From positions 1-64,000 of the forward strand of contig JAZQNO010000034.1 of the NCBI GenBank assembly GCA_045627385.1: a stretch of DNA of 64,000 nucleotides, read 5' to 3'. Position 1 is the first letter of the stretch; every line of letters begins with the position of its first letter. This document shows positions 52,227 through 60,646 of the stretch, in pieces. The DNA is from UBA1757 sp045627385 (GTDB taxonomy: Bacteria > Bacteroidota > Bacteroidia > Bacteroidales > UBA1402). The notes below the pieces were generated by a model, which searched no databases, was not told the DNA's origin, and was given only the letters and a program-made list of their open reading frames with translations. Position numbers and translations under genes: made by a program.

Positions 52227-53863
52227 TTTCGTTCAGATTCGTTCAACAGAGCCCGTCGGATGGCGGGCAGACAGGCGGGCGATGCCGAAAGGCTGTCAAG
52301 GCCCAGTTCGGCCAGCCGGCAGCAGAAAGACTCGTCATGAGCGGCTTCTCCGCAGACACAGGTCTTGACACCATGCCGTTTGGCCGCTTCAACGGTCAAC
52401 TGGAGCAGTTTCCAGAGGGCGGGGTGCCGATGGTCGAAACAATCGTCCAACTGTGGATTTTCCCGGTCGACGGCCAGGCAATACTGGGTCAAATCGTTGG
52501 TGCCTATGCTGAAAAAGGCCTGACCGCCGGTCTGAATGCCTTTCAGCCGTATGGCCAGCTCGTCCGCCAACAATGCGGCCGCCGGGGTCTCTATCATTAT
52601 TCCAAGTGGAATTTCTTTAAAACCGACATTTTCCGAGCGGAGTTCGTCTTGCACGCTTCGGATGTGCTGCCCGATCTGCTCCACTTCCTCCACCTTCGAA
52701 ATCAGCGGAAACATCAAGGCCAGCTGCCCGTAGGCGGAGGCTCGATAGACCGCCCTCAGCTGGCAGCGCAACAGTTCGGGATGCTTCAAGCTGTAGCGGA
52801 TTCCTCTCAGGCCCAAGGCCGGATTGTTTTCGGGCAAACGCTCCAAACAAGGCGCCTGTTTGTCGGCTCCTATGTCCAAAGTGCGGATGACCGCCTGCCG
52901 AGGTGACAGCCGTCTGGCCATTTCCCGGTAAGTTTCGAACAGCTCGTCTTCGCTGGGACAAGTTTGACGCCCGATGTACTGGAACTCGCTGCGCATCAGA
53001 CCGATGCCTTCCGCACCGTAACGTTCGACCGATTCCAGCTCTTCCAAATGGCCGATATTGGCCAGCAGGTGTATTTCTTTTCCCCGAAATCGTACGGGGC
53101 CCGTCCAGGCCATGTCGTCTGGAACGGAAACGGTGGCATTCAAGCTCGCTTCCGCTTGCCGAAAGGTCGTCTCATCGGCATCCCAAAAGAATTCTCCATC
53201 TTTCAGAACGGCCTTGACATCAAGGTCGAAATCGATGTCATCGAGTGTTTTGTCGCGGCAAATCAGGCAGGGAATGCCCATCGAGGCTGCCAAAATGGCG
53301 ATGTGGGAATGTATGGATCCTTCCTGCAGTACCAGTCCGAGCACATTGGCTTTGCCCAGCTCGGCCAACTGGCCGGGAAGGAGAGTCCTGGCCACTACGA
53401 TGGCCGCTCGAGTCATCTGAAGGCTGTCCGTCTGATGAGTCAGACAGTTGACCAGCAGCGATGCGATGTCGCGGATGTCGGCTGCCTTGCTCTGCATGAT
53501 TTTCTCTTCCATATTTTGGAAAATGTCTGCGAAAAAATCGCCGGCTTGCAGAACGGCTTTGACGGCGCTGCATCGGTCTTGGCTGATGGCATGAAAAATG
53601 GAGTCTGACCATTCGGGGTCGGCAAGCATCAGCCGTTGGGCTTCGAAAATCTCGGCTTCTTGAGGGCCGCTTGCCGCCGCCACTTTCTGCGCGCGGGCAT
53701 CCAACAGTCGGTCTGCCTGAGCCTGAGCCTCCTGATATTTTCCCCATTCGGCCTGAGAGTCGGCACATAATCCGTCCCAATGGCCAAGTTCGGTTTTCCT
53801 GATCCGATAAACGGGACCTGCCGCCGTGCCATGGTTGAGCGTTTCTCCTTGAAACCGTTTCAT
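52223..53863 (-). CDS. ptsI: PTS enzyme I (phosphoenolpyruvate-protein phosphotransferase)
   Basis: A 546-residue enzyme that takes phosphate from PEP. The phospho-His is about residue 187 in EGSIHSHIAILA; the PEP-binding barrel has GIGLMRSEFQYI, RTLDIGADK, PLGIMIETPAA, FFSIGTNDLTQY and the catalytic Cys in VCGEAAHD. Length is slightly below the usual 570. The frame extends to 53941, but that part overlaps EIIA; the ATG at 53863 overlaps the EIIA stop as ATGA. The loop around the His reads EGS-IHSH rather than the common GGRTSH, a mild divergence. Confidence 0.93.
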   Translation of the reverse strand: MKRFQGETLNHGTAAGPVYRIRKTELGHWDGLCADSQAEWGKYQEAQAQADRLLDARAQKVAAASGPQEAEIFEAQRLMLADPEWSDSIFHAISQDRCSAVKAVLQAGDFFADIFQNMEEKIMQSKAADIRDIASLLVNCLTHQTDSLQMTRAAIVVARTLLPGQLAELGKANVLGLVLQEGSIHSHIAILAASMGIPCLICRDKTLDDIDFDLDVKAVLKDGEFFWDADETTFRQAEASLNATVSVPDDMAWTGPVRFRGKEIHLLANIGHLEELESVERYGAEGIGLMRSEFQYIGRQTCPSEDELFETYREMARRLSPRQAVIRTLDIGADKQAPCLERLPENNPALGLRGIRYSLKHPELLRCQLRAVYRASAYGQLALMFPLISKVEEVEQIGQHIRSVQDELRSENVGFKEIPLGIMIETPAAALLADELAIRLKGIQTGGQAFFSIGTNDLTQYCLAVDRENPQLDDCFDHRHPALWKLLQLTVEAAKRHGVKTCVCGEAAHDESFCCRLAELGLDSLSASPACLPAIRRALLNESERK

Positions 53864-54330
53864 TTCTTGAGTCTGATGAGAACGTCTCCTGCGGAGACAC
53901 AGCCTTCTTCCTGGCAGGTGATGCCGGCGAAGTCGTTCCAATTGCAGATGATGACAGGTACGGTGTCGTCGAATCCGGCCTGTGCGATGGCCTGAAGGTC
54001 AAAACGCAGCAGAATGTCTCCTTTTTTCACTTTCTGCCCCTGCGATACTTGTGGTTCAAATCCTTTGCCTTCCATGCGGACGGTGTCGACGCCCACGTGG
54101 ATGAGCATTTCTATGCCCTTGTCGCTTTTCAGACAAAGTGCGTGTCCGGATTCGTAGAACACGCAGACTTCACCGTCGAACGGAGCGGTGACAAGCCCTT
54201 CCGAAGGCTTGACGGCGACCCCTTTCCCCAACATTTCCTGACTGAACGCCTCGTCCTTGACATCCTTCAACGGAAGGCACTGTCCGGAAAGGGGAGAGGC
54301 TATTCTGATGTCTTTAGTGAACAGTCCCAT
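53860..54330 (-). CDS. crr: PTS EIIA, glucose type
   Basis: A 156-residue soluble EIIA of the Glc/GlcNAc class. The phospho-His is His78 in EMLIHVGVDTV and the helper His is His63 in ESGHALCLKSD; DIRIASPLSGQCLPL and GLVTAPFDGEV are class motifs. It carries phosphate from HPr to the EIIB domain. It is three bases after the beta-helix gene and overlaps ptsI by four bases. Standing alone rather than fused to EIICB is as in enteric Crr. The symbol is by class, not proof of a regulatory role. Confidence 0.92.
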   Translation of the reverse strand: MGLFTKDIRIASPLSGQCLPLKDVKDEAFSQEMLGKGVAVKPSEGLVTAPFDGEVCVFYESGHALCLKSDKGIEMLIHVGVDTVRMEGKGFEPQVSQGQKVKKGDILLRFDLQAIAQAGFDDTVPVIICNWNDFAGITCQEEGCVSAGDVLIRLKK

Positions 54331-54333
54331 CGT

Positions 54334-56205
54334 TTATTTCCTGATGAATTCCCATTGTTTTTCCAGTCCGGCTTCGCGACAGACATCTTCGGATACCTGG
54401 GGACCGTTGTTTTCCCACAGGTTCAGACCCGGCTGATTCTGCCCGAATTTGGCTTCCGTGCACCAGTTGTTTCGGATGGTCATCCAGGAAGAGGCTTCGT
54501 CGAGGTAGATGTAATGGCCTTGAGTCTTGTCGTGTACATATTCGGGGTGGTAGATGTCGTGAATCCAGTTGCCTTCAATCAGGGTCCCCACTTGGGCGGA
54601 GAGCGTATAGATGCCGCCGCAGCTGTAATTGTGACGGCCGAAATGATGCACGTTGTTGAAACGGATAAGGTTGTCTTTCATACAGTTGGCCTCTCTTATC
54701 CAGCCCCAGCCCACACTGATGCCGCTATAGGGCATTTCGGCCACTTCGTTATGCTCGATGCGGAAATCGCGCACATATCCGGCGATGATGCCGACACAGC
54801 CCCAATACTCGTTGGCGCAGTCGTATATGTAATTGTTGCAGATGCTCATGGCGCTGCAGACTTCGCGCAGATCCTGTGGCTGATAAGCCAGGTGGGTCTC
54901 GATGCCCGGATCGGAAAATTTTCCGGCGACCAAGGCGCTGCCGGCGATGTCCTGGAACCGGCACCCTTCCACCCGGTCTTCAAAAGCTCCTTCTATGTAG
55001 TCCAAACCGGCTGCGCCGAGATGCTCGAAAGAACAGTTTTCGAAGAAAGTGTTCTGTACGCCGCGCAGACAGACCGACGCCGGCTGACGTCCTATCCAGG
55101 CTTGGTTTTCCAACTGAGCCTTGGCGGGGGTGCCTTCTTTCAGCAGTTTGTAGGCGTCCAGCAGGTACATGCCGGCTTGAAGTGGCACATAACCCATCTC
55201 CGAAGGCCGGTTCCAAGCGCTGTGACTGAAGGTGATCCCTGCGAATCCGATGTGATGGACCGGACTGTCCAGACTGCCTTCCACGCGGACGAGCGTTTCC
55301 AGCCAAGGAACGAACACCTCGGCCTTCTTCATGTTTTCGCCCTCTCTGGGAATATAATATATAAGGTCTCTGTCATAATCGGCATACCATTCGCCCGGCT
55401 TGTCCAGCAGACAGAGCATGCCGCTGATGCGATAAGGGGAATTGCCCTGTTCGGAAATGACGATCGGGGGCCATGGGTGTTCGAATTCCAGCCGGCTTTC
55501 CGGCGATTCAAACCACAGAGTCGTCTGATGGTCTTTGACTTTCATGTCCTTGATGCGCAGCAGAGCGGTTTCCCACATCTGGTGAACGAAAAGTTCGGGT
55601 CTGTCTCCTTCGTACGCCTTGAACTGGCCGGCGACGGTGATGCTCCGACCTTCCCTGTCGACCGACAGCACTTTGTCCAATGAATGGCTGTCTTCGACGT
55701 CACAGGCTTTCAAGGCTTTCTGTCCGTTCACATAAAGTTGCCTGGGTTCGACAGGTCTTCCAGCGACGCGAGGAAGTTCGGCCACCCAGACCTTGGACGC
55801 CTGGACGTTCAGAGCCGATGAGGGCGCTTTGGAGAGTTTTTTCCATCCTTCCACTCTGATGCCGCCGCTCAAAACCACCTGGGCCCCTTCGGCGGCACAG
55901 ATGAGGGTGGGGCAGTCTTCCGTACCGGAATCTTCAGGTCTGATGAGCAGAGGCTCTTCCATGAAATAGGTGCCTTCTTCCAGAATGATGCGGACGGATT
56001 CGCCCAAATCTTTCTTTTCTCCCTCAGGTAGGCTGTTGATTCGGCGCCATTCCCGCACCTCGCGCAGGGCGGACTGGAGGCTCGCTTTGGGGGAACTCTG
56101 CCCGTCGGAGAGGTCGTTTCCCTTGAGACTGACGTGGATGTCGGCCGCCTGAACCTGTACCAGGGCCAGCAGGCTGACAGATAAGGAAAGGATGATTTTT
56201 TTCAT
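54334..56205 (-). CDS. Secreted right-handed beta-helix glycosidase-like protein
   Basis: A 623-residue secreted protein with signal peptide ending near VQVQA (about residue 20). An alternating beta domain precedes and interrupts a right-handed parallel beta-helix (about 240-600) with repeated short turns such as ENCSFEHLGAAGLD and EHNEVAEMPYSGISVGW. The layout resembles GH141 and GH120-type helix enzymes of Bacteroidota, but no catalytic residue can be assigned with confidence. The start at 56205 overlaps the VanZ-like stop as ATGA, and EIIA starts three bases after it, so it is firmly inside the PTS operon. It may free the sugar that the PTS imports; this is inference. Confidence 0.65.
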   Translation of the reverse strand: MKKIILSLSVSLLALVQVQAADIHVSLKGNDLSDGQSSPKASLQSALREVREWRRINSLPEGEKKDLGESVRIILEEGTYFMEEPLLIRPEDSGTEDCPTLICAAEGAQVVLSGGIRVEGWKKLSKAPSSALNVQASKVWVAELPRVAGRPVEPRQLYVNGQKALKACDVEDSHSLDKVLSVDREGRSITVAGQFKAYEGDRPELFVHQMWETALLRIKDMKVKDHQTTLWFESPESRLEFEHPWPPIVISEQGNSPYRISGMLCLLDKPGEWYADYDRDLIYYIPREGENMKKAEVFVPWLETLVRVEGSLDSPVHHIGFAGITFSHSAWNRPSEMGYVPLQAGMYLLDAYKLLKEGTPAKAQLENQAWIGRQPASVCLRGVQNTFFENCSFEHLGAAGLDYIEGAFEDRVEGCRFQDIAGSALVAGKFSDPGIETHLAYQPQDLREVCSAMSICNNYIYDCANEYWGCVGIIAGYVRDFRIEHNEVAEMPYSGISVGWGWIREANCMKDNLIRFNNVHHFGRHNYSCGGIYTLSAQVGTLIEGNWIHDIYHPEYVHDKTQGHYIYLDEASSWMTIRNNWCTEAKFGQNQPGLNLWENNGPQVSEDVCREAGLEKQWEFIRK

Positions 56206-56612
56206 TGTTCGGAATTCCTGTTGATGCGTGTGAGACTGATCAGATAATAGATGAAGTAGGCGGCCAGAGCACCGAAAATGTCGGCACTCAGGTCGGCGCC
56301 TTCCTTGCTGCGATAGGTGGTGAGCCCCTGAAGTTCTTCGACGGCAAGTCCGAAAAGGGCGCTTCCGATGAAGACCGTCCAAAACAGGAACATCATTTTG
56401 TCGGTACGGTCGAAAAGTCGGGCGCTGCGTCCTCGGAATTCCCAGATGAACACAGCTGCCAGGACAAAATACATGGCTCCGTGGACCATCTTGTCAAGGC
56501 CGGCTATGGCAGGCGCCTCAGGCGTTATGCCCGAAAAGTCGATCAGGCAGGCGCAGAGAATGGCCAACAGGCAACATGCGGTCAGTGTGAAACGGGGAAG
56601 TTTGCTCAGCAT
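56202..56612 (-). CDS. VanZ-like membrane protein
   Basis: A 136-residue protein with four membrane segments (about 8-26, 38-60, 74-92 and 107-127). The DKMVHGAMYF segment in helix 2 and EELQGLTTYRSKEGADLSAD are hallmarks of the VanZ family. Its role outside teicoplanin resistance is unknown. It heads the run into the beta-helix and PTS genes, with a four-base overlap. Confidence 0.83.
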   Translation of the reverse strand: MLSKLPRFTLTACCLLAILCACLIDFSGITPEAPAIAGLDKMVHGAMYFVLAAVFIWEFRGRSARLFDRTDKMMFLFWTVFIGSALFGLAVEELQGLTTYRSKEGADLSADIFGALAAYFIYYLISLTRINRNSEQ

Positions 56613-56641
56613 ATCGTGCTATATCCTATTTTATCCAGCTA

Positions 56642-56673
56642 CGAAGGTAGGACAATCGGCCCGATTTCCCAAA
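56642..56673 (-). promoter_or_regulatory. Promoter of the VanZ-PTS operon
   Basis: On the minus strand TTTG (56673-56670), 20 bases and TACCTTCG (56649-56642) form a good Bacteroidota promoter with the TTCG variant, 30 bases before the VanZ-like ATG. Confidence 0.6.
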
Positions 56674-56705
56674 TCCGCAGCCTTTCAATTGGAAAAATTA
56701 TTTTT

Positions 56706-56743
56706 TAATTTTGTGTTAACTTCAAAAGAATTCCATATATTTG
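56706..56743 (+). promoter_or_regulatory. Promoter region of the ComEA-like gene
   Basis: TATATTTG at 56736-56743 is an exact -7 element, 34 bases before the ATG at 56778; TTTG at 56710-56713 is 22 bases before it, a slightly long spacer. A second match, TAATTTTG, is at 56706-56713. Confidence 0.5.
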
Positions 56744-56777
56744 CCTCCGACTTTTCGTTTGTCAGATTCCAAATACC

Positions 56778-57521
56778 ATGAACCGAGGAGAACACATTTC
56801 CATGATTTTACTTTTGTTGTGCATTCTGTCATTCCGCTGGTGCGGATTTGCTTTGTCTCGGCGCCATCAGCCCATCGGAGAACTGGCGTCGCAATTGCCC
56901 GAACCGGTGGAGAAGCCAGTCTGGAAACCGGCCGTTGCCGAGGCCCGCAAACCTTCTGCCGATTGGAAGGCTTCAGAACGCGGACAAACGGAACCTGCGA
57001 GGGCTTCATTGTCTCAGAAAAGGGAGGACAAGCCGTCGCAGCCGAAGCCGTATCGGCAGGAGAAGCCCTCCCGCTCACGTGACAGCCTGCCGCATGAACG
57101 CGCCAATAATCCTCCGCTTCCGAAAACCTATGAACCTTTGGACCTGAATGCGGCCGACACCTCGCAATTGGTCCGTCTGCCAGGCATAGGTGTCTATACG
57201 GCCGAAAAGATATTGAGCTATCGGGAACGTCTGGGCGGATTCAGCCATCTGGAACAGTTGGACGAAATAAACGGTATCAGGGTGGAGAATCTGTCGGTGC
57301 TGAAGGAACTGGCCTTTGTGGACAGCAGTCTGATCCGGCACATCGATTTGAATGCGGCATCGGTCGAGCAACTGATGTCTCATCCGTACCTGAGTTTTTA
57401 TCAGGCCAAAGCTGTCGCCAGTCTCAGGCGCGCACGTCCGAACGGACTGGAGGCGTCTGACCTGCAGTTTCTGGAAGAGTTTTCGCCCGACGACTTGAGG
57501 CGGCTGAGGCCTTACCTATAG
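56778..57521 (+). CDS. ComEA-like helix-hairpin-helix protein
   Basis: A 247-residue protein with one N-terminal membrane segment (about 8-27), a long charged Pro/Lys/Arg/Glu linker (about 30-118) and a double helix-hairpin-helix domain: LDLNAADTSQLVRLPGIGVYTAEKIL, then EINGIRVENLSVLKEL, then a second LNAASVEQL unit. The HhH pair binds DNA backbone in ComEA and relatives. The protein would be anchored in the inner membrane with its DNA-binding end outside. A role in DNA uptake is possible, but many Bacteroidota carry such proteins without known competence. Confidence 0.82.
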   Translation: MNRGEHISMILLLLCILSFRWCGFALSRRHQPIGELASQLPEPVEKPVWKPAVAEARKPSADWKASERGQTEPARASLSQKREDKPSQPKPYRQEKPSRSRDSLPHERANNPPLPKTYEPLDLNAADTSQLVRLPGIGVYTAEKILSYRERLGGFSHLEQLDEINGIRVENLSVLKELAFVDSSLIRHIDLNAASVEQLMSHPYLSFYQAKAVASLRRARPNGLEASDLQFLEEFSPDDLRRLRPYL

Positions 57522-57522
57522 T

Positions 57523-58881
57523 TCAGAACAAGTCTGTCAGCAGGTCGAGCCGGTTGGAGTGGGAACCTTTCAATAGGACAGTGTACGCTTTCAGCGGGTG
57601 GGTTTCCAAATACTTCCGGCAAGCCGAAGAGTCGTCGAAGCATTCGAAGAGGAGGCCCTTGTCGGAACTGAGCACTTCTTGGGCATCTGCCTGAAATTCA
57701 GGTCCGACCAGAAGCGCCAGCCGGACACCGCTTGCCGCTATGCGTTCCAGAATGCGCCGATGTTCGGCGCGGCTGTAGTCGCCCAATTCGCGCATGCCGC
57801 CAAGTATCAGCGCTTTCGGACCGTCACACTGCATCGGAAGAAAATTGTCGAGTGCGGCGTTCATGCTGGTGGGATTGGCGTTGTATGCGTCGATGATCAG
57901 TGTGTTGTCGCCGGTGTTCACGCACTGGGAACGGTTGTTGGACGGCCGGTAGGATTCGATGGCCCTGCAGATGGCTTCGCTGTCGATTCCGAAGGTCTTT
58001 CCCACGCAAACGGCTGCCAGGACGTTTTCCAAATTGTAGGAACCTATCAGACGTGTCTTTACGCAGTGGCTTTCCTCTCCGCAGTGCCAGCGCAGCTCCA
58101 GAAAGGGCGAGCAACTCACGCATTCGCCCCAAACCTCGGCTTCCGGGCAGGTGTCGTCGTGCGTGCAGGTGTCGCAAGAGGCTGACTTTCCGTCGTAGGC
58201 GATGAGTTTCAAACCTTTGGCAATCTTGGTCAAGTTGGAGTTGGCCCGGTTGATGAAGGCCGTTCCCTGATGTTCGCGCAGATAATCGTAGAGTTCGCCT
58301 TTGGTGCGGATGACTCCTTCGAAAGAGCCGAATCCTGCCAGGTGGGCCTTGCCGACATTGGTGATGAGCCCGTAATCGGGCTGGGCGATGTTGACCAGCG
58401 TCTTGATTTCGCCGGGATGGTTGGCGCCCATTTCGATGATGGCCACGTCGTGGTCACCGTTCAATTGCAGCAGCGTGAGCGGCACGCCGATGTGGTTGTT
58501 CAGGTTGCCTTGAGTGTACAGCACTTTCTTTTCTTGCATCAGCACATTGGCGATCAGTTCCTTGGTGCTGGTCTTGCCGTTGGTGCCCGTGATGCCTATG
58601 ACGGGGATGCGGGCCAGTTGGCGCCGATGATGTCCCGCCAGTTGCTGCAAACATTTCAGTCCGTTGTCTACCAGAATGATGCGGCTGTCGCTCCCGACAA
58701 ATTCCGGGTCGTCGACAAAGGCGTATGCGCATCCTTTTTCCAAGGCTTGGGCCGCAAATCGGTTGCCGTCGAAACTTTCGCCTTTGAGGGCGATGAAAAT
58801 CGATCCTTCCGGACAGTTCCGGCTGTCTGTCGTGACGCAGGGGTGCTGAAGGAAGATTTTATAGAGGTCCTGAATTTCCAT
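57523..58881 (-). CDS. murF: UDP-N-acetylmuramoyl-tripeptide--D-alanyl-D-alanine ligase
   Basis: A 452-residue cytoplasmic Mur ligase for the last step of the peptidoglycan precursor. It has DSRNCPEGSIFIALKG near the N-terminus, the ATP loop GITGTNGKTSTKE, the Mg/carbamate region IIEMGANHPGEIK and NPTSMNAALDNF in the C-terminal domain. A Cys-rich insertion (about 283-315, with CDTCTHDDTC) is unusual. The frame is open to 59043, across the divergent folP gene; the ATG at 58881 gives the normal start. It converges with the ComEA-like gene with one base between stops. Confidence 0.93.
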   Translation of the reverse strand: MEIQDLYKIFLQHPCVTTDSRNCPEGSIFIALKGESFDGNRFAAQALEKGCAYAFVDDPEFVGSDSRIILVDNGLKCLQQLAGHHRRQLARIPVIGITGTNGKTSTKELIANVLMQEKKVLYTQGNLNNHIGVPLTLLQLNGDHDVAIIEMGANHPGEIKTLVNIAQPDYGLITNVGKAHLAGFGSFEGVIRTKGELYDYLREHQGTAFINRANSNLTKIAKGLKLIAYDGKSASCDTCTHDDTCPEAEVWGECVSCSPFLELRWHCGEESHCVKTRLIGSYNLENVLAAVCVGKTFGIDSEAICRAIESYRPSNNRSQCVNTGDNTLIIDAYNANPTSMNAALDNFLPMQCDGPKALILGGMRELGDYSRAEHRRILERIAASGVRLALLVGPEFQADAQEVLSSDKGLLFECFDDSSACRKYLETHPLKAYTVLLKGSHSNRLDLLTDLF

Positions 58882-58902
58882 CTTTATTTTATAGGGTGAA
58901 GG

Positions 58903-58934
58903 TTTGCGAAGATACGGCTTTTTTCTTACATTTG
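58903..58934 (+). promoter_or_regulatory. folP promoter
   Basis: TTTG (58903-58906), 20 bases and TACATTTG (58927-58934) match both consensus boxes, 24 bases before the folP ATG. A TATCTTCG -7 element on the minus strand (58914-58907) for murF overlaps this spacer, so the divergent promoters interleave. Confidence 0.6.
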
Positions 58935-58957
58935 AAGCCATAACAGAGAATTCGGTC

Positions 58958-59779
58958 ATGTATTTGGAATCAAGGCCATATAGCTTGTCAATCAACGGGA
59001 TGCCGATGGATTTTTCCAGTCCTCGGCTGATGGGCATCGTCAATCTGACGCCCGATTCCTTTTATGGTGACAGCCGTTGCGCCGCACCCGGGCAGGCTTT
59101 GGAAAGAGTGGGCTTCCAATTGGAGCAGGGCGCTGACATCATCGACTTGGGCGCCTGTTCGACCAGACCCGGCGCGGAAGCGCTTTCCGCCGAAGAAGAG
59201 TGGAAGCGCCTGGAACCAGCTCTGTCGCTCATCCGTTCCCGTTACCCCGACATTCCCCTTTCGGTGGACACCTTCCAGCCCGAAGTGGCCCGCCGTGCCG
59301 CCCGCGACTACGCCATCTCCATCATCAACGACGTCTCAGGCGGCTGTCCCGAGATGGATGAGATTGTCGGCGAATACCGTCTGCCTTATGTCCTGACTGC
59401 TTCTAAACCCATGACTTCGGTGGAAGATCTCATCCGCTGGTTTTCCGTCCGTATGGACCGGCTTCGCGAAAAGAATGTGGCGGACATTTTGGTCGATCCG
59501 GGTTTCGGCTTCGGAAAGACTTTGGAAGATAATTACGATCTTTTGGCCCGACTGTCCGATTTTCAGGCGCTCCAAGCGCCCATTCTGGTTGGCGTCTCGC
59601 GCAAATCGATGATATACAAACTGCTGGATATTTCTCCAGCGGAAGCGCTCAACGGTACGACCGCCGTCCATATGCTGGCGCTTCAGGGGGGAGCTTCCGT
59701 CCTGCGTGTCCACGATGTGGCCGAGGCCGCCCAATGTCTCAAAATCCATCAGACCTATAACAAACGCCGAATACAATGA
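58958..59779 (+). CDS. folP: Dihydropteroate synthase
   Basis: A 273-residue TIM-barrel enzyme joining p-aminobenzoate to the pterin in folate synthesis. It has MGIVNLTPDSFYGDS, DLGACSTRPGAE, ILVDPGFGFGKT and GVSRKSMIY, the pterin and phosphate sites of the family. The frame extends to 58904, through the promoter; the ATG at 58958 is chosen. It overlaps cdaA by four bases (ATGA). Confidence 0.94.
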   Translation: MYLESRPYSLSINGMPMDFSSPRLMGIVNLTPDSFYGDSRCAAPGQALERVGFQLEQGADIIDLGACSTRPGAEALSAEEEWKRLEPALSLIRSRYPDIPLSVDTFQPEVARRAARDYAISIINDVSGGCPEMDEIVGEYRLPYVLTASKPMTSVEDLIRWFSVRMDRLREKNVADILVDPGFGFGKTLEDNYDLLARLSDFQALQAPILVGVSRKSMIYKLLDISPAEALNGTTAVHMLALQGGASVLRVHDVAEAAQCLKIHQTYNKRRIQ

Positions 59780-60633
59780 TACTGACCACACTGCTGAACA
59801 TTTTGGATATTTTTCTGGTGGCGATTCTCCTGTATGCCACCTACAAACTGATGAAGAATTCAGGCGCAATGAATATCTTCCTGGGTGTCCTGCTCTTTCT
59901 CGGCATTTGGCTGCTCGTGACTTATGTCTTGAAATTGCGTCTGTTCGGCAGCATTCTCGACAAGATCGTCAATGTGGGCGCCATTGCACTTATCGTGCTG
60001 TTCCAAAACGAAATCCGTCATTTCCTGGTGATGCTGGGATCCCGAAAACAGTGGCATCAGTTCGAACGTTTCTTCTCCAACGACAAGAAAGAACAGATTT
60101 CCCAGACATTCATCTCGCAACTGGTGTTGGCCTGCCGTCACATGGCCGAAGAGCAGGTGGGCGCGCTCATCGTGCTTGAAAGACAGCACAGTCTGTCGGA
60201 ATACGCTTCGACGGGCGAACGCATCGACGGCGTGTTGAGCTCCCGTCTGCTGGAAAACATCTTCTTCAAGAATTCGCCCTTACATGACGGCGCGGTCATT
60301 GTCGTCAACGGAAAAGTGGAGGCGGCCGCCTGCATTCTCCCTGTGTCTTCCAGTACGGATATCCCGGCTTCCTACGGCCTTCGCCACCGTTCGGCCCTGG
60401 GCATCGCTCAGGCGACGGACGCCATCGCCATCGTGGTTTCCGAAGAGACCGGCCAGATTGCCATGGCCAGCCACGGCCAACTGAAGGGAAACCTCAACAG
60501 TCAGGATTTGGAACATATTCTGATTGACGAATATATCAACGGCTACGGCTTCCATTCGACGAAGTCGGTTACCCGAATCAACGGAGCCCGCCGCAAACCG
60601 AGAACTCGCAAGAACAAAGGAAACAACCAATAA
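59776..60633 (+). CDS. cdaA: Diadenylate cyclase
   Basis: A 285-residue membrane enzyme that makes cyclic di-AMP. Three N-terminal membrane segments (about 8-25, 33-52 and 62-80) precede the DAC domain with the catalytic DGA (171-173) and RHR (203-205) motifs. The C-terminus is a basic tail. The folP-cdaA pairing with ATGA overlap is the usual one in Bacteroidota. Confidence 0.94.
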   Translation: MILTTLLNILDIFLVAILLYATYKLMKNSGAMNIFLGVLLFLGIWLLVTYVLKLRLFGSILDKIVNVGAIALIVLFQNEIRHFLVMLGSRKQWHQFERFFSNDKKEQISQTFISQLVLACRHMAEEQVGALIVLERQHSLSEYASTGERIDGVLSSRLLENIFFKNSPLHDGAVIVVNGKVEAAACILPVSSSTDIPASYGLRHRSALGIAQATDAIAIVVSEETGQIAMASHGQLKGNLNSQDLEHILIDEYINGYGFHSTKSVTRINGARRKPRTRKNKGNNQ

Positions 60634-60646
60634 TCTTTTAGACAAT

